DNA from: Deltaproteobacteria bacterium UBA5205
GTDB lineage: Bacteria; Desulfobacterota; Syntrophorhabdia; Syntrophorhabdales; Syntrophorhabdaceae
Length of the DNA: 39,734 bases
Direction: 5' to 3'
NCBI GenBank assembly: GCA_002412715.1
Contig: DHVP01000017.1
Span: 55,464-95,197, forward strand
This document shows, piece by piece, positions 16,415-25,809 of this stretch. Position numbers and translations under genes: made by a program. Numbering within the stretch: position 1 is the first letter of the stretch; every line of letters starts with the position of its first letter. A model generated the notes under the pieces. The model ran no database searches and was not told the DNA's origin. It worked only from the letters and a program-made list of their open reading frames with translations.

Positions 16415-17140
16415 CTACACCAGATAGGGTTCCCACATCTTCGTGGTCTTCTTTATATAGCCCGCGGGCACGCCTTTGAGTATCTGGTTGTGACCCGGCA
16501 GAAGTATATCCACATCGAGCTGGCCGAGCCGGATGAGAGAATCCTTCAGGCGGGCAGCGTCGGCCCCGAAAAGATCGAAGCGCCCGATAGCGTAATCGGC
16601 ATATACGACGTCCCCGGGAATAAGTATCTTACCGACGGGCTCGTAGAGCGCTATGCCTCCCATGGAGTGGCCGGGTATGTGTATCACGTCCCAGACCATA
16701 TCGCCGATCTCAAGGGTCTCCCCGCCTTCCAGCTTGCGGTCCACCTTGAATTTGAAGGCGTCCGGGGCAAGCCCGAATTGACTCTGGCACATGCTCTTGA
16801 ACATATCCATACCGTATACGGCACGGTCATCCCCCTTTTCGAGAAGGTCCGCTTCCAGCCTGTGGACCCAGAGTTCAGCTGCGGGGAAAGCTGTCTGAAT
16901 CTCGGCAAGGCACCCTATGTGATCGAGGTGCGTGTGGGTCATGATGATCCTTTTCACATCAGCCGGTTCGATGCCAAGTTTTCTGATCGATTCCGCTTTA
17001 TAGCCTCCCTTTCCCGTAAGACCGGCATCCACGATGGACAGATCCTTCGACCCGGGGGCTCCGATCACGTAGACATGTGAATCGGGGATAAACTCATCCT
17101 GCCCGGCAATGAAATGAACACCTTTATAGACCTGCGACAT
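16415..17140 (-). CDS. MBL-fold hydrolase (glyoxalase II-like), RND operon
   Basis: A 241-residue soluble metallo-beta-lactamase-fold protein. The metal motif is THTHLDH (near residue 68), preceded by SIVDAGLTGKG and followed by IPGHSMGG, GDVVYADYAIGRFD and LLPGH, the normal set of metal-binding His/Asp positions. No signal peptide. It begins 11 bases after the RND pump gene with AAGGAG upstream, so it is the fourth gene of the tolC-adaptor-pump operon. The substrate is not predictable; hydroxyacylglutathione hydrolase-like or lactonase activity is possible. It could act on a compound the pump exports, but that is inference. Confidence 0.87.
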   Translation of the reverse strand: MSQVYKGVHFIAGQDEFIPDSHVYVIGAPGSKDLSIVDAGLTGKGGYKAESIRKLGIEPADVKRIIMTHTHLDHIGCLAEIQTAFPAAELWVHRLEADLLEKGDDRAVYGMDMFKSMCQSQFGLAPDAFKFKVDRKLEGGETLEIGDMVWDVIHIPGHSMGGIALYEPVGKILIPGDVVYADYAIGRFDLFGADAARLKDSLIRLGQLDVDILLPGHNQILKGVPAGYIKKTTKMWEPYLV

Positions 17141-17151
17141 GAGAGACTCCT

Positions 17152-20100
17152 TTAGATTTTTTCTTCTTTCTTTCTGGACCGGCTGGTGAGCCAGTGATTG
17201 AGTTCGTCAAAATAGACATAGAAAACGGGTGTGATATAGAGGGTCATGATCTGAGAAAGGAAGAGCCCGCCAACAACCGCGACCCCCATGGGCTGGCGCG
17301 CGTCGCCGCCGGCACCGATTCCGAGCGCGATGGGCAGGGTCCCGAAAAGGGCTGCCATCGTTGTCATCATAATAGGGCGAAACCGTATGAGGCACGCCTG
17401 GTAGATCGATTCTTCCGAGCTGAGCCCGCGGCTTCGTTCTTCTTCAAGGGCAAAGTCGACCATCATGATACCGTTCTTCTTTGCTATACCGATGAGCATT
17501 ATTATACCTACCATACCGTACATGTCGAGTTCCATACCAAAAACCCAGAGCGTGAGCAAGGCCCCGCAGGCGGCGAGCGGCAGGGCCGTGAGGATTGTAA
17601 TGGGGTGGATGAAACTCTCGTAGAGTATGCCGAGGACCATGTAGATCACGAGCACCGTGACAAAAAGGAGAAAGCCCATCCCGGAAAAGGACTTCTGGAA
17701 TTCCTGGGCCGATCCCTGGAATCCGGTGACGATGGACTGCGGAAGGTTTACGTCCTTTGCTATCCTGTTCGTGTCGCTCACCGCCTCGCCGACGGAATGG
17801 CCCGGCATGAGATTAAAGGCGATGGTCGCCGAGTTGAGCTGTCCCGTATGGTTTACGTTGACGGGGCCGAGGGTCTCTTCGATGGTGGACACCGTGCCGA
17901 TAGGGACGAGTTTATTCGCAGTGGATTTCACGTAGAGATAGGACAGCGCCCCGGGGTCGGACTTGAACTGCGGCTGAACCTCGAGGATGACGGCATACTG
18001 GTTCAGCTTGCCGTAGATGGTCGACACCTTCCTGGATGCGTATGCGGAGAAGAAGGCATTCTGGATCTGGTCCAGGCTTAAACCCAGGGCGGACGCCTTG
18101 TCACGGTCCACATTGATAAAAAGCTTCGGCAGGTTCAGCTTGACGTCGGAGTTGACATCGGTCAACCCCTTGAGCTTCCCCATCTTTTCTTCGAATATCC
18201 CCGCATATTTGTAAAGCTCTGTCAGGTCGGACCCCTGAAGAGTGAACTGGTATTCCGCAAGGGCGTTTCCCGCACCGATCTGAATGGGAGGGGGGTTCTG
18301 CGGGAAGACGAGTATACCCGGGACGCTGTTGAGCTTTGGCCTCATGTCGGAGACAATTTGATCCACGGTGCGCTTGCGGTCCTTCTGGTTCTTGAGCATT
18401 ACAAAGATGACGCCGCTGTTGTACGAGTTTATGCTGGCGATAGACACGAAGTCTTTCACGTCAGGTTCGGCCTTGACGATCTCATTCACCTCACGCTGGT
18501 GAGCTATCATGTCGTCGTAAGATATCTTGTCGGCGGCCTGGATCCAGGCCGTCATGAAGTTCTGGTCCTGGGTGGGGAGAAATCCCTTGGGTATCTTCAT
18601 GAAAAGAAAGCCGGAGACGACAAGGACGATGGCGGTCACGACAAGGGCAAGCCTGCGATGGCTAAGGACCCACCGGAGCGTACGGCCGTAAAAACCGATC
18701 ATCGCCTCGAACCCCCGCTCTGTCAGGGTATAGAACCTGCCCTCTTTCTTTTCATGGAAACCCTTCAGCACGCGGCTGCACATCATGGGGGTCAGGGTTA
18801 CGGAGATGAAACCGGAGATGAGGATCGCCGCGGCGATACAGACGGCGAATTCGTGGAACAGTTTGCCCACGATGCCCGGCATAAAAAGGATGGGGATGAA
18901 GACGACAACCAGGGAGAGGGTCATGGACATAATGGTGAATCCTATCTCCTGGGACCCCTTGTAGGATGCATCGACGGCGTTTTCCCCCATCTCCATGCGC
19001 CGCACGATGTTTTCGAGGACGACGATGGCGTCGTCGACGACAAGGCCCACGCACAGGACCAGCGCCATCATCGAAAGGTTATTGAGACTGAAATTCAGAA
19101 CGCTCATGACGGCAAAGGTGCCGATAATGGACAACGGCACTGCCACATTGGGTATAAGCGTCGACCTGAAAGAGCGCAGGAAGATGAAAACGACGAAAAG
19201 AACGATGATGATGGTCAGAACAAGGGTGAACTGCACGTCCTGTATCGACTCTTCGATATAATCGGAGGCGTCATAGAGCAGGTGCCATTCCACCGATTCC
19301 GGCACCATGGATTTGAGCCGCGGCACAAGTTTCTTTACGCCTTCCGAGACAAGGACCGTATTGGACCCCGGCTGCTTCTTGACGGCAAGGACGATTGCGC
19401 GATCCGTTTTCTGGCGTGTCGAGTACCAGGAAGCCATCTGCTTGTCCTTTTCGACGCCGCTTATCGCATCACCCACGTCCTTTATACGAACGGGCGCGCC
19501 GTCCCTATACGCTACGATAACCTCTTTATAGGCCTCGCCGACCTGGAGTTGTCCGTTGGAATCGATGGTGAAGGCCTGGTAGGTACCGTCCAGAGTCCCT
19601 CCGGGAAGGTTCACGTTCGCCGTCTGGACCGCCCGCTCCACATCGTCGATGCCGATGCCCTGCTTCGCCAGAAGCTTCGGGTTCACCTGGATGCGCGCCG
19701 CGAACTTCTGCCCGTAGACGATCACCTGCGAAACACCGTTGACCATGCTGAAATTTTGTGCGAGGTAGTTCTCCGCGTAATCATTGAGCTGGATTAGCGG
19801 CATGGCCTCGGAGCTAAGGGCGAAATACAGGATCGGCTGATCCGACGGGTTGACCTTGTCGTAGGTAGGAGGGCTCGGCATATTGCTGGGCAGGTCCCCT
19901 GCGGCGGCGGCGATCTTGGCGTTGACGTCCTGGGCACAGGCATCGATGTTGCGGTCCAGGGTGAACTGGAGAATGATCGTCGTCGACCCCGTGTAGCTCT
20001 GGGACGACATGGACGAGAGGCCCTGTATGGTCGAAAACTGCTTCTCAAGAGGCTTCGCCACATTGGACGCGATCGTTTCCGGGCTTGCGCCGGGAAGAGC

Positions 20101-20247
20101 GGCGGTGACTTGAATCGTGGGAAAATCGACCGCCGGCAGGTTATTGATGGGAAGATCGATATAGCTGTTTACGCCGAAAAAGAGAATGCCGAACATGACC
20201 AGTATGGTCATGATGGGCCTTTTGATCCATATGCTGGAGATGTTCAC
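17152..20247 (-). CDS. RND multidrug efflux transporter (AcrB/MdtB-type, HAE-1)
   Basis: A 1031-residue inner-membrane proton antiporter of the HAE-1 RND family. The N-terminal helix (IKRPIMTILVMFGILFFGVN) is followed by PAVDFPTIQVTA, typical of MdtB/MdtC/MuxB-like pumps, then a large periplasmic loop, the TM4 proton relay with two aspartates (CVGLVVDDAIVVLEN), a second periplasmic loop and the TM10 lysine segment (IGIAKKNGIMMVDFA). Full length, with no break. Its ATG overlaps the stop of the adaptor gene by four bases (ATGA). It works with the adjacent adaptor and TolC protein to move compounds from the inner membrane or periplasm to the outside. Substrates are unknown. Confidence 0.95.
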   Translation of the reverse strand: MNISSIWIKRPIMTILVMFGILFFGVNSYIDLPINNLPAVDFPTIQVTAALPGASPETIASNVAKPLEKQFSTIQGLSSMSSQSYTGSTTIILQFTLDRNIDACAQDVNAKIAAAAGDLPSNMPSPPTYDKVNPSDQPILYFALSSEAMPLIQLNDYAENYLAQNFSMVNGVSQVIVYGQKFAARIQVNPKLLAKQGIGIDDVERAVQTANVNLPGGTLDGTYQAFTIDSNGQLQVGEAYKEVIVAYRDGAPVRIKDVGDAISGVEKDKQMASWYSTRQKTDRAIVLAVKKQPGSNTVLVSEGVKKLVPRLKSMVPESVEWHLLYDASDYIEESIQDVQFTLVLTIIIVLFVVFIFLRSFRSTLIPNVAVPLSIIGTFAVMSVLNFSLNNLSMMALVLCVGLVVDDAIVVLENIVRRMEMGENAVDASYKGSQEIGFTIMSMTLSLVVVFIPILFMPGIVGKLFHEFAVCIAAAILISGFISVTLTPMMCSRVLKGFHEKKEGRFYTLTERGFEAMIGFYGRTLRWVLSHRRLALVVTAIVLVVSGFLFMKIPKGFLPTQDQNFMTAWIQAADKISYDDMIAHQREVNEIVKAEPDVKDFVSIASINSYNSGVIFVMLKNQKDRKRTVDQIVSDMRPKLNSVPGILVFPQNPPPIQIGAGNALAEYQFTLQGSDLTELYKYAGIFEEKMGKLKGLTDVNSDVKLNLPKLFINVDRDKASALGLSLDQIQNAFFSAYASRKVSTIYGKLNQYAVILEVQPQFKSDPGALSYLYVKSTANKLVPIGTVSTIEETLGPVNVNHTGQLNSATIAFNLMPGHSVGEAVSDTNRIAKDVNLPQSIVTGFQGSAQEFQKSFSGMGFLLFVTVLVIYMVLGILYESFIHPITILTALPLAACGALLTLWVFGMELDMYGMVGIIMLIGIAKKNGIMMVDFALEEERSRGLSSEESIYQACLIRFRPIMMTTMAALFGTLPIALGIGAGGDARQPMGVAVVGGLFLSQIMTLYITPVFYVYFDELNHWLTSRSRKKEEKI

Positions 20248-21536
20248 TTTTTAGTTCCCGCGGGAGCTTCGGCCCCGGGCGCCTGTGCGTCCGTCTTTGT
20301 TGCCGCCGGTTTTGCCGGGGCACCCTCTTTCATGTTACCCTGGCCGGGCTTGCCGTTTCCCCCGCCATTTCCCTGCCCCGATGCCAGGGAATCGCGAATC
20401 TCGACAGGGAAGCCGTCCCTCAGTTTGAAATGGCCGTCGGTGACGACCGTTTCACCGGCACTGATACCCTTTCTCACCACAGTAAGGCCGTCTACGGTCC
20501 TGTCCGTCGTCACGACCCGGTATTCGACTGTATTGCCGGTCTTCACCACAAAGGCATATTTCCCCGTCTGGCTGAGCTGTATCGCCCTTTCAGGTACGAC
20601 GACGGCGTCCTTTTCCGTACTAAGGGTAAGGATGACGTTGACAAACTGTCCCGGCCAGAGGAACCGGTCCGCATTAGGAAAGGTGGCCTTGAGGAGTATC
20701 ATGCCCGTCTGGGTATTGACGGTGTTATCCATGAAGGTAAGCTCGCCTTCAGGCGCCTGCCCGGTGTATCCGGCAATGATCGCCCTCGTTTTGAGCTTCC
20801 CCGCGGCGGAATACTTCCTGATGTCCGGAAGGTTCTTTTCGGGCACAGAGAATGTCGCATAGACGGGGGTGATCTGGTTGACCGTCGCAAGCTGGGTGTC
20901 CACGTCCTTGATCATCCTGCCCTCGAAAACGGCGTAGGCACCCATGCGGCCGTCGAAAGGGGCTGATATGAAGCAGTGGGCCAGATCGAGGCGGGCATCC
21001 TGCACCTGCGCCTTGTCAGCCAGAACAAGTGAGCCCTGCGCGTCTGCGATCGACTGTTTGTTCTCGTAATCGGAAAGGGCAACGGCGCCTTTGTCATAAA
21101 GATATTTGTATCGCTTTGCCTCGTCTATGGAGAATTTCATCTGCGCCGTGTCCTGCGCGAGCCTTGCCTCCGCCTGACGGACCTTTGCCTGGTACTGGGT
21201 GGGATCTATGGTAAAAAGAGGCTGGCCTTTTTTGACATCCTGGCCTTCCTTGAAATGTATCTTTACAAGCTGTCCCGTGATCTGGGCATAGATAGGAACG
21301 CTGCGATAGCCTTCAATGGTGCCTATCTCCCTGAGCTCTACCGGCATGTCCTTCACAACCGCCTTTGCAGCGGTTACGGGAACACGTTCCTGTACAGGGG
21401 CGGGCTCCTTCCTGGTAACCACGTATACAATGACGATAATGATGCACAGCACGATGACGCCTGCCCAGAAGATCTTTTTCTTCCCGGGCATTGCCGAGAC
21501 TTTCCTGATGGCTTCCTTTCCCCCGGACAGTTCCAT
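20244..21536 (-). CDS. RND periplasmic adaptor (AcrA/MdtA family)
   Basis: A 430-residue membrane fusion protein joining the RND pump to TolC. It is anchored by a single helix (about residues 22-41) with no lipobox. Lipoyl half-motifs flank a coiled-coil hairpin (GQLVKIHFKEGQDVKKGQPL, then AEARLAQDTAQMKFSIDEAK, then APFDGRMGAYAVFEGRM), followed by a beta-barrel and a membrane-proximal domain (GLTVVRKGISAGETVVTDGH). The last 45 residues are low-complexity Gly/Asn/Ala/Pro. Start and stop codons overlap both neighbours (TAATG with tolC, ATGA with the pump), so the three are tightly coupled. An alternative start at Met16 is possible. Confidence 0.94.
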   Translation of the reverse strand: MELSGGKEAIRKVSAMPGKKKIFWAGVIVLCIIIVIVYVVTRKEPAPVQERVPVTAAKAVVKDMPVELREIGTIEGYRSVPIYAQITGQLVKIHFKEGQDVKKGQPLFTIDPTQYQAKVRQAEARLAQDTAQMKFSIDEAKRYKYLYDKGAVALSDYENKQSIADAQGSLVLADKAQVQDARLDLAHCFISAPFDGRMGAYAVFEGRMIKDVDTQLATVNQITPVYATFSVPEKNLPDIRKYSAAGKLKTRAIIAGYTGQAPEGELTFMDNTVNTQTGMILLKATFPNADRFLWPGQFVNVILTLSTEKDAVVVPERAIQLSQTGKYAFVVKTGNTVEYRVVTTDRTVDGLTVVRKGISAGETVVTDGHFKLRDGFPVEIRDSLASGQGNGGGNGKPGQGNMKEGAPAKPAATKTDAQAPGAEAPAGTKK

Positions 21537-22834
21537 TATCTGCTCCCCATTGCCTTTTCCATATTGGCCCGCGCAACCTTGTAATCGAAGAGGGCGTTTA
21601 TGTTGGCCAGCTTCGCCTGGCTGTAAGTGACGGTCGCATCGGTAACCTCGAGAGGAGTCGCGAGACCGGCGTCATACCGCAGGTTCGCAATCTCCAGGTT
21701 CTCGGTGGCCTGCCTGATCTGTACGTTTGTCGTGTCTATCGTCTGCCTCGCCTTTAAAAGACCCAGCCACGCCTGCTTGACGTCCAGCAATATCTGCAGT
21801 TTCATGGCGCTGATCTTCGCGTCCACCGACTGCTTGTTCGCCTGTGCCTCGGCCACCTTGTTCGTCGTCGACAACCCGTCAAAAAGGTTGACCGATAACG
21901 CGACTCCGGCATACCACCCCTGCCCGATCGGGTACTGGCTTCCGCCGAAATTATACTGAGCGCTGCCGTTGAGCCGGGGATAATATTCCTGTTTTGCACG
22001 GGCGACGGCCTTTTCGGCGGACTGCCTCTGGGCCTCCAGGGACTTGAGGTCCGGCCTTGTCTCATGGGCCGCTTTCAATGCATCTGCAAGGGCAATCTCA
22101 TATTTCTCGAAGGCGAGGTTATCATGAATGGCGTATTCGGCGTCACTGTCAATACCCATGGCGTTATTGAAGGTCACCCATGCGACCTTGAGATCGTTCT
22201 CGGCGTTGATGAGATTGAGCTTTGCGTTCGACAGGTCGAGCTCGGCCTTGGTGACGTCGTATTTCGGTTTCTTCCCGCCCTCGAAAAAGATCACCGCGAT
22301 CCGGAAATGCTTTGCATACTGGTCGACGACCTCGAGGTTGACCTCGCGGGATCTTCTCGCCTTCAGGACTCCGTAGTAGGAAGACTTCACCGTGTTTGCG
22401 ACCGTATTGATGCCGGTGTCGATGTCCCGGCGCGACGACTCGAGGTTGTACTTGCTCACGTTCACGCTGGTCGGGGTCCTCCAGAAATCGAAAAGCATCT
22501 GCTGAAGGGTAACGCTGGCCACATTCTGATTGTACTGATCGAGCAGCGCCGTGTAATAAGGATCGTGGGTGTTCTTCGCCTCGAAGTTGCGGGTAAAGCC
22601 CGCTGAGCCGTCAAGCTTGGGGAAGTAGTCGGCCCGCGCCTGGCCAACCTGCGCTTCGCGCGCCTTCATGGCGTACTGGTAGCCCATTACGGACGGGTTC
22701 ATCTTAAGACCGATCTCTATGGCCTTGTCGAGATCCAACGGGTCGCCCGGCGCGATGGGCGCCTCCTGACCGAGAAGCGCACCCCCCCACAATAGAAAGC
22801 CTGCTATAACTGCACAAAATATGCATCGTTTCAT
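21536..22834 (-). CDS. TolC-family outer membrane efflux protein
   Basis: A 432-residue outer-membrane channel protein with a cleavable signal peptide (about residues 1-22, CRIFCAVIAGFLLWGG-like core). The two OEP repeats have long amphipathic helices (FDFWRTPTSVNVSKYNLESS, YGGSQYPIGQGWYAGVALSV-like strand region, FDGLSTTNKVAEAQANKQSV). No lipobox, so it is TolC/OprM-like without lipid. First gene of the operon, behind the promoter at 22903-22931 with a leader of about 60 bases. No ribosome site is obvious near the ATG. No transcriptional regulator gene is adjacent. Confidence 0.93.
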   Translation of the reverse strand: MKRCIFCAVIAGFLLWGGALLGQEAPIAPGDPLDLDKAIEIGLKMNPSVMGYQYAMKAREAQVGQARADYFPKLDGSAGFTRNFEAKNTHDPYYTALLDQYNQNVASVTLQQMLFDFWRTPTSVNVSKYNLESSRRDIDTGINTVANTVKSSYYGVLKARRSREVNLEVVDQYAKHFRIAVIFFEGGKKPKYDVTKAELDLSNAKLNLINAENDLKVAWVTFNNAMGIDSDAEYAIHDNLAFEKYEIALADALKAAHETRPDLKSLEAQRQSAEKAVARAKQEYYPRLNGSAQYNFGGSQYPIGQGWYAGVALSVNLFDGLSTTNKVAEAQANKQSVDAKISAMKLQILLDVKQAWLGLLKARQTIDTTNVQIRQATENLEIANLRYDAGLATPLEVTDATVTYSQAKLANINALFDYKVARANMEKAMGSR

Positions 22835-22902
22835 GCGTACGTACTTCTCTCGAGGTGTAGGATTTTTTTGAGCAGTAAAGGCTACTCGAAAATGTCTGTC
22901 AC

Positions 22903-22931
22903 ATATTAGATAAGTGTATGCTTGTTGTCAA
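22903..22931 (-). promoter_or_regulatory. Sigma70 promoter of the efflux operon
   Basis: Read on the - strand: TTGACA (22931-22926), 17 bases, TAATAT (22908-22903). The -35 is perfect and the -10 close to consensus. The leader contains GAGTAG-N6-CTGCTC, a small inverted repeat that could be an operator or hairpin. Confidence 0.75.
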
Positions 22932-23041
22932 GAAAGAGTTTGGACACGGGAAGAAACGTGATAAAGTCTGGAAGAAGGACAAGAAATAAAGGGTTCCGCA
23001 GATATTGAGTACGCATGGGACCGGTAACAAGGAGGACATTC

Positions 23042-23803
23042 ATGGATATGCAGCTTAAGGAACGATTCATCCAGAAGTGGGAGAAATACTTCCCCGGAGC
23101 ACCGCTTCCGATAATCTTCTTCTACGGCGACGATGAAAGCGGGGCGACAAAGGTGAAGGGGCCGAAGAGCCTGGAAGAACACCGGTGCGTTATCGCCGAT
23201 ATCGCACGGGCAACACGCGGGCGATCACTCGCCTTCGACGTCGACTCAATCGGCTGCGGCGGCGGCAAAAAGTACCTCGGATTCAGCGAGGTCCTGCGCC
23301 CTAATTTCGAGTATTTTCTCTCCTACGGGATACCGGGCGAAATGGAGGGTGAACGGTATAAAAAATCACCGGAACTCGTCGGTGAAATAATGAAGAACAT
23401 GCCCAAATTCAGCGCACCCGCCCGCTACATTATCTTCAAACGCTGGGACATGATCGATGAGCGTGACAATCCCGCCGCGGTCATCTTTTTCGCCTCACCG
23501 GATGTGGTGTCGGGACTCTTCACCCTGGCAAACTTCGACGAGAGCGAACAGAACGGCGTTTTCTCTCCCTTCGGCGCAGGCTGCTCCACCATCATCACCT
23601 ACCCCTATCTTGAAAACGATTCGGGCCGCCCACGGTGTGTCCTGGGCATGTTCGACGTCTCGGCCCGCCCATGCGTGCCCGCAGGCACGCTCACATTCGC
23701 GGCACCCTTCAGCAAGTTCACGCGGATGGTCGGCAATATGGATGAGAGCTTCCTGACGACGGAGAGTTGGAAGAAGGTAAAAAAGAGAATAAAGGCGGGG
23801 TAA
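23042..23803 (+). CDS. DUF169 family protein
   Basis: A 253-residue soluble protein of the DUF169 family (ArCP-like, function unknown, common in anaerobes and archaea). Recognisable are RSLAFDVDSIGCGGGKKYLGF, the PEFVGEIM-like and VIFFASPDVVSGLFTLANFD stretches and FGAGCSTIITYPY, with conserved cysteines (in GCGGG and GAGCS) that could bind metal or a cofactor. The ATG at 23042 has GGAGG six bases upstream, better than an ATG nine codons earlier. It is transcribed alone. Its stop is three bases from the stop of the convergent hydrolase gene. Confidence 0.85.
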   Translation: MDMQLKERFIQKWEKYFPGAPLPIIFFYGDDESGATKVKGPKSLEEHRCVIADIARATRGRSLAFDVDSIGCGGGKKYLGFSEVLRPNFEYFLSYGIPGEMEGERYKKSPELVGEIMKNMPKFSAPARYIIFKRWDMIDERDNPAAVIFFASPDVVSGLFTLANFDESEQNGVFSPFGAGCSTIITYPYLENDSGRPRCVLGMFDVSARPCVPAGTLTFAAPFSKFTRMVGNMDESFLTTESWKKVKKRIKAG

Positions 23804-23806
23804 AGG

Positions 23807-25690
23807 TTACTGAATACCGACATGGAGAAGGAGAATCCGGCGTACCTCTTCTATCGTACGAGGTTCGGACTGGGTGGAGTGGCCGGAATGGACGATGAGT
23901 TCCGATGCGGCATCGTCGATATGGGCACTTTCGTATTTCACTACCCCGTCCGTCCATTTTTCCTTCGGCGCGCTCAAGTTTTCCACGGAGATGATCGAAT
24001 GCGCGGGTATCCCCGGCGCGATGGGAATCGATGAAAACGTCTTAACGAACTGACTGTTGGGATCCATGTTCTCGGTGCTCCTCGGGATGGCCTTCAGGGA
24101 CTTGAGGTCAACGGCTTTCGGATTCAGGGAAACCACTTCTTTCATGACATCGAGCATACGAAAGGGCAGGGACACGAACCTCCCGGCGAATCTCCCTATC
24201 CAACCCCCGGCAACGTAGCTTCCCCGGTGAGGCGTCGAAATGAACACAACGCGCTTGACGAAGGGAAGCGGTGTGTAGAAGAAGCTTTTCCTGAGCATTT
24301 CCCTTGTATCGGGCGAAACATCGATCCTGTCAAAAGGAACTTTCGATCCACTGTCCCAGAAACGTGTCCCGCTGTCTATGGCCGTAAGTCTCGTCAGCAT
24401 CCCGCCCTGACTGTGGCCTATGATGACCATGTTCTTGAGCGCCGGGTCTGCGCCATCGGGGTCGAGACCGCGAACAATCTCCTTCAGGCCCTCGGTCAGG
24501 AGCCCTCCCGAATAAAGAATAGGGTTGCCCGTATTGTACGTAAAAGCCCAGAACTGGTAGCGGCCCCAGAGCCGCCGGTCATTCTGCAGCTCGTTCAGCA
24601 TCTGCGCCCAGCGGGCGGAGCTCGAGGCCGTTCCGTGGATCATAACGACGGGAATACGTCCCTGCCTGTAGGGGCTCATGAAAAAGATGCTCTCCTTGAA
24701 CCGTTTCTCGTCCTTGAAGAGCACCAAATTGCCTGAAAAGAACCCTTTCGTCTCCATCGAGTAAACCTTTGAACCTTCAAGGGTAGAAGCCAGCGCCGAG
24801 GAAAGATCGAATTCGAGAGGCACTGTGCGGCCCCCGATTGTTACCGTGGTGGCGCTGTCCGTGGTATACAACTCGAGCCTTCCCTTAAGCTTTCCGGTCC
24901 TCAGACCCGCCTCGGGGTCACGCACCCGCACGAATGCGGTGACGGGCACCTTCACGCCCGGCGGGACCTTCGCTGAAACCGGGTCGGCGACACCGGGGAG
25001 GTATTCGGTGGAGGCAACAAGCGCTGCCCCTATCCCCGGCCAGCGATACTCGTTACGCAGCCCCCTGAGGGAAACTCTGGACACGTCGGCAAACCTGACG
25101 AGGCGATACGAGCTCCACCGGAACGAATCAGGATCGGCTGAAATGACAAGCTCTCCGAACGGCAGCCGGTACGTCCCCTCTTTCAGGTCGATGGTGGTCC
25201 CGTCGGGCGAGGTGAAACCTTCGGCTATACCCAGGTTGTAAATATCCACCGCGGTTCGAAATCGGGGATCGAAGGCTTCAGGGGCATTCGCGCCTCCCCC
25301 GGGAAAGAGGAGCGCATATGCATACATGGCCGAGGCAAGATAATAGGACCGGTCACCACTTTGCCAGGCATAGAGAAAAGAAAGCTCCGCCAGGGCAAAA
25401 AAGCGGTCCGTCTCATCTTCGGTGGGAACACCCCTGTGTATGGTGGCGATGACCTCGGCCGGCTGGCTTTTGAATTTCCCCACGAGGCCGGTACGGTTCA
25501 GGATCTGCATGGTCGGGGCGCTGAGAGTTGAACCGGTAAGAACATTGGCAGTGAGCTTCCGGTGAGATTCCTGCCGGTCCAGGTAACTGACTCCAACCGG
25601 CGTGGCACACCCAAGCAGGACGAAAAGGGCAAGAATGAATACGGATAAGGCGCCTTTTTTAAGGAGAGATCGAACGTTCGGCCACATCAT
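23807..25690 (-). CDS. Alpha/beta-hydrolase lipoprotein
   Basis: A 627-residue envelope lipoprotein (signal core then LFVLLGC, Cys28). The first 350 residues are an unrecognised region with a helical part (FFALAELSFLYAWQSGDRSY) and a beta-rich part. The C-terminal half is an alpha/beta hydrolase: oxyanion-hole segment IPVVMIHGTASS, nucleophile elbow GHSQGG (Ser427), STPHRGS typical of lipases and PGAP1-like esterases, and a candidate catalytic His in VHSGHSTQ near the end. It probably acts on lipid or other ester substrates at the outer membrane or in the periplasm; the substrate is unknown. Two ATGs lie in tandem after AAGAGG; the second (25687) is equally possible. Transcribed alone. Confidence 0.82.
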   Translation of the reverse strand: MMWPNVRSLLKKGALSVFILALFVLLGCATPVGVSYLDRQESHRKLTANVLTGSTLSAPTMQILNRTGLVGKFKSQPAEVIATIHRGVPTEDETDRFFALAELSFLYAWQSGDRSYYLASAMYAYALLFPGGGANAPEAFDPRFRTAVDIYNLGIAEGFTSPDGTTIDLKEGTYRLPFGELVISADPDSFRWSSYRLVRFADVSRVSLRGLRNEYRWPGIGAALVASTEYLPGVADPVSAKVPPGVKVPVTAFVRVRDPEAGLRTGKLKGRLELYTTDSATTVTIGGRTVPLEFDLSSALASTLEGSKVYSMETKGFFSGNLVLFKDEKRFKESIFFMSPYRQGRIPVVMIHGTASSSARWAQMLNELQNDRRLWGRYQFWAFTYNTGNPILYSGGLLTEGLKEIVRGLDPDGADPALKNMVIIGHSQGGMLTRLTAIDSGTRFWDSGSKVPFDRIDVSPDTREMLRKSFFYTPLPFVKRVVFISTPHRGSYVAGGWIGRFAGRFVSLPFRMLDVMKEVVSLNPKAVDLKSLKAIPRSTENMDPNSQFVKTFSSIPIAPGIPAHSIISVENLSAPKEKWTDGVVKYESAHIDDAASELIVHSGHSTQSEPRTIEEVRRILLLHVGIQ

Positions 25691-25747
25691 CCTCTTAATA
25701 TCATTATTGGGAAGACATCACAAACTAAAAAGAACCCGTGAGAAGTA

Positions 25748-25786
25748 AGGGGCCGGCTGCGGTGCACCCGTCTTAAGCCGGCCCCT
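25748..25786 (-). terminator. Hairpin downstream of the duplicated-domain secreted protein
   Basis: An 11-bp perfect stem (AGGGGCCGGCT at 25748-25758 with AGCCGGCCCCT at 25776-25786) and a 17-base loop, 24 bases beyond the stop of the 25810-26403 gene. No strong T tract follows, so termination may be weak. Confidence 0.6.
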
Positions 25787-25809
25787 GATCGTCATTTATA
25801 CTTCCTGGC

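Noticed and set aside
18358..19797. 479-codon open frame antisense to the RND pump
   Set aside because: It is a codon-bias shadow of the pump gene, rich in His, Asp and Gly, with no recognisable domain; the pump frame on the other strand is unequivocal.
22940..22967. Promoter for the DUF169 gene (TTGGAC-N16-TAAAGT)
   Set aside because: Both hexamers are poor matches and the divergent efflux promoter overlaps the region; not strong enough to list.
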